Shown one piece after another: positions 47,511 through 49,166 of a stretch of 49,166 nucleotides of DNA; position 1 is the stretch's first letter; every line of letters begins with the position of its first letter. The DNA is from JAAYDH01 sp964345825 (GTDB lineage: Bacteria; Bacillota_I; Bacilli_A; RFN20; CAG-826). The notes under the pieces are model-generated. The model did no database searches. It saw nothing but the letters and a program-made list of their open reading frames with translations, and had not been told where the DNA came from. Made by a program: the position numbers and the translations under genes. Location: NCBI GenBank assembly GCA_964345825.1, contig CAYFSI010000004.1:1-49166 (forward strand), given 5' to 3'.

Positions 47511-47980
47511 TAACACCAAAGGAACTTTCTTCCATTTTCATTGAAAAGGGTCGCACGCTCGGATGTGCAGAATCTTTTACCGGAGGTTTATTCTCTCACG
47601 AGATTACCGCTATCCCAGGAGCAAGTCACTTTTTCAAAGGCGGATTTGTTACCTATTCAACTGAAGAAAAAGCCCGAATACTTGGAATTAGTTACGAGAT
47701 GATTGATCGATGCGGAGTTGTATCTCAGGAAATCGCTCAAGAAATGGCGAGTCACGCCCGTCAATTACTCAATGTAGACTATTGTGTTTCTTTTACTGGC
47801 AACGCCGGACCATCAACTATGGAAGGAAAACCAGTTGGCGAAATATTTGTCGCTGTGGCTTGTTATGATTTGGTTATCGTAACAAAGCATAATTTAGCTG
47901 GCTCGCGTAGCGAAATTCAAAATCAAGCTGTTCAGATTGCTTGTCAATTACTTCACGAGCTTTTGGAGCAAAAAAATTAA
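47507..47980 (+). CDS. cinA: CinA C-terminal-domain protein (nicotinamide-nucleotide amidase-like)
   Basis: A 157-aa protein made only of the CinA C-terminal domain, which deamidates nicotinamide mononucleotide in characterised members. LGCAESFTGGLFSHEITAIPG, FKGGFVTYSTEEKARILGI, QEIAQEMASHARQLLNVDYCVSFTGNAGPS and KPVGEIFVAVA are typical. The N-terminal COG1058 domain of long CinA proteins is absent. The usual S-C-T-G-G is S-F-T-G-G. It sits between pgsA and recA, with its start overlapping the pgsA stop. Confidence 0.9.
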   Translation: MITPKELSSIFIEKGRTLGCAESFTGGLFSHEITAIPGASHFFKGGFVTYSTEEKARILGISYEMIDRCGVVSQEIAQEMASHARQLLNVDYCVSFTGNAGPSTMEGKPVGEIFVAVACYDLVIVTKHNLAGSRSEIQNQAVQIACQLLHELLEQKN

Positions 47981-48030
47981 TTTTCCAACAAAACAACAAA
48001 AAACTGATTTATATAAATGAGGCATATCAT

Positions 48031-49047
48031 ATGGCAAAAATTGAAAAAAATGAAACAAACGAAATCAATCTTGACGAGACTTTGAAGCAAATTCAAAAAA
48101 TATTTGGCAAAGGCGCCGTCATGAAACTTGGAGAAAGACAATCTGTCGATGTTGATGTCATTCCTAGTGGATCTTTACTATTGGATGATGCTCTTGGAGT
48201 TGGCGGTTACCCAAAAGGTAGAATCATTGAAATATATGGTCCTGAATCAAGTGGTAAAACCACACTTGCTCTTCACTCCATTGCAGAATGTCAAAAACAA
48301 GGCGGACGTGCCGCGTTTATCGATGCTGAGCACTCTATCGATCCTATCTATGCCAAAAACTTAGGTGTCAATATTGATGAACTAATCCTTTCTCAACCCG
48401 ATAGTGGCGAGCAAGCTCTTGAAATCGTTGAAATGTTAGCCAGCTCTGGTGCTATCAATTTGATTGTTGTCGATTCTGTAGCTGCTTTGGTTCCTCAAGC
48501 CGAGTTAGATGGAGAAATGAGTGACAACTCAGTTGGCCTTCAAGCTCGTTTAATGAGCAAAGCCATGCGTAAATTGGCCGGCATTTTAAATAAAAAAGAA
48601 TGTGCAGTTATCTTTATTAACCAACTTCGTGAAAAAGTAGGTGTCATGTACGGAAACCCAGAAACAACTTCTGGTGGTAGAGCTCTTAAGTTTTATGCTT
48701 CTATAAGACTTGATATTCGCCGTAACGAGGCTTTGAAAAGCGGAAGCGATATCTATGGAAACTCCGTTCGCGTTAAAGTAGTGAAAAACAAAGTTTCCCC
48801 GCCTTTTAAACAAGCGATTATCGATATCATCTACGGCCAAGGAATTTCTAAAGAAGGCGAAATACTTGACCTCAGTGTCGAAGCAGGATTTGTCAAAAAA
48901 AGCGGTTCATGGTTTGAATATAAAGGCAATAAAATTGCCCAAGGTCGCGATGCTGCAAAGGAATATTTGAAGGCCAATCCCGATGTCGTTGAAGAACTAT
49001 CTAAACAAGTTAAGGGACACTTACCAAAAGCAGATTCTATAAAATAG
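48031..49047 (+). CDS. recA: Recombinase RecA
   Basis: A 338-aa RecA, the strand-exchange ATPase of homologous recombination. Walker A EIYGPESSGKTTLALHS, INLIVVDSVAALVP, the L1/L2 DNA-binding loops (LDGEMSDNSVGLQARLMS and IFINQLREKVGVMYGNPETTSGGRALKFYAS) and KGNKIAQGRDAAKEYL near the end are standard. ATG 48031 has GAGG upstream; an in-frame start at 47941 lies inside cinA and is rejected. No canonical SOS box (CGAAC-N4-GTTCG) is visible upstream. Confidence 0.97.
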   Translation: MAKIEKNETNEINLDETLKQIQKIFGKGAVMKLGERQSVDVDVIPSGSLLLDDALGVGGYPKGRIIEIYGPESSGKTTLALHSIAECQKQGGRAAFIDAEHSIDPIYAKNLGVNIDELILSQPDSGEQALEIVEMLASSGAINLIVVDSVAALVPQAELDGEMSDNSVGLQARLMSKAMRKLAGILNKKECAVIFINQLREKVGVMYGNPETTSGGRALKFYASIRLDIRRNEALKSGSDIYGNSVRVKVVKNKVSPPFKQAIIDIIYGQGISKEGEILDLSVEAGFVKKSGSWFEYKGNKIAQGRDAAKEYLKANPDVVEELSKQVKGHLPKADSIK

Positions 49048-49069
49048 CCAATCTCGCATTGGCTTTTTC
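49046..49069 (+). terminator. Terminator of recA
   Basis: AGCCAAT (49046-49052) / ATTGGCT (49058-49064), followed by TTTTC. The remaining 97 bases of the window are AT-rich and hold no recognisable feature. Confidence 0.85.
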
Positions 49070-49166
49070 TTTCAAATATTATTAAAGACTTTTTTGTGCT
49101 TTCCCATTATAATTCTGAATTTTACAGATTGGAAATTAAAATTTTAAATAAAGTCCTGATTAAATC

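Noticed and set aside
47981..48030. SOS/LexA box before recA
   Set aside because: No CGAAC-N4-GTTCG or close variant is visible in the interval.
47941..48030. 30-residue N-terminal extension of recA
   Set aside because: It overlaps the end of cinA and has no similarity to RecA; ATG 48031 matches the family start.

Overview
The window is a low-GC, AT-rich chromosomal segment of a Gram-positive bacterium of the Bacilli, most likely from the anaerobic, reduced-genome lineages near the Mollicutes and Erysipelotrichales. The evidence is gene order shared with Bacillus (cysS-rlmB-sigma, ecfA1-ecfA2-ecfT-truA, rplM-rpsI, mnmG-rsmG-soj-spo0J, cmk-der-hup, dnaD-nth, gpsB-rnpB, pgsA-cinA-recA), a SUF iron-sulfur operon, lipoproteins with Gram-positive lipoboxes, and an anaerobic NAD-linked [FeFe] hydrogenase. 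The lineage is an inference. All tryptophans in the intact genes are TGG and TGA ends four genes, so the code is the standard bacterial one. Most promoters are close to TTGACA-17-TATAAT and most genes have clear Shine-Dalgarno sites.

Layout. 1-1.1 kb: the 3' part of an ISL3-type transposase. 1.1-5 kb: an old-yellow-enzyme-type Fe-S flavin reductase on the minus strand, divergent from the two subunits of aconitase X. 5.1-9.4 kb: the three-gene NADH/ferredoxin [FeFe] hydrogenase operon (NuoE-like, NuoF-like, HydA). 9.4-17.7 kb: translation and vitamin-uptake housekeeping (cysS, rlmB, a sigma factor, the ECF energizing module, truA, yebC, a small membrane gene interrupted by TGA, rplM-rpsI with a leader structure). 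17.8-20.9 kb: four tRNA genes (Ile, Val, Thr, Leu) interspersed with an acidic repeat lipoprotein and an NAD-dependent epimerase-like gene. 20.9-25.7 kb: a membrane flippase-like protein, a glycosyltransferase, recX, yhaM and a HIT protein. 25.8-29.7 kb: two large overlapping minus-strand lipoproteins, the first carrying an interrupted parvulin (PrsA-like) domain. 29.8-38.8 kb: sufCDSUB running directly into mnmG, rsmG, soj and spo0J. 38.8-39.7 kb: an FMN riboswitch controlling a RibU-like riboflavin transporter. 39.7-42.7 kb: a short ferredoxin, a small membrane protein, cmk, der and hup. 42.7-49.1 kb: a short CCA/polyA nucleotidyltransferase, dnaD, nth, recU with a DnaQ-like exonuclease, gpsB, rnpB, pgsA, cinA and recA.

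How the parts fit. The hydrogenase, ferredoxin, SUF system and flavin-dependent reductase describe an anaerobic fermenter that disposes of electrons through Fe-S and flavin enzymes. Riboflavin is probably scavenged: the RibU-like S component would dock on the EcfA1/EcfA2/EcfT module encoded 25 kb away, under FMN riboswitch control. The glycosyltransferase and flippase-like gene suggest glycolipid synthesis for the envelope.

The most unusual items are: a ParB whose CTP-binding motif is unrecognisable, next to a parS-like palindrome lying on the soj ribosome binding site; a parvulin lipoprotein whose two active-site histidines are separated by a long insertion, translationally coupled to a second lipoprotein; the pairing of aconitase X with a divergent enoate-reductase-like enzyme; two genes that look leaderless; and a minimal CCA-type enzyme. 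No CRISPR array, prophage or defence island was seen.
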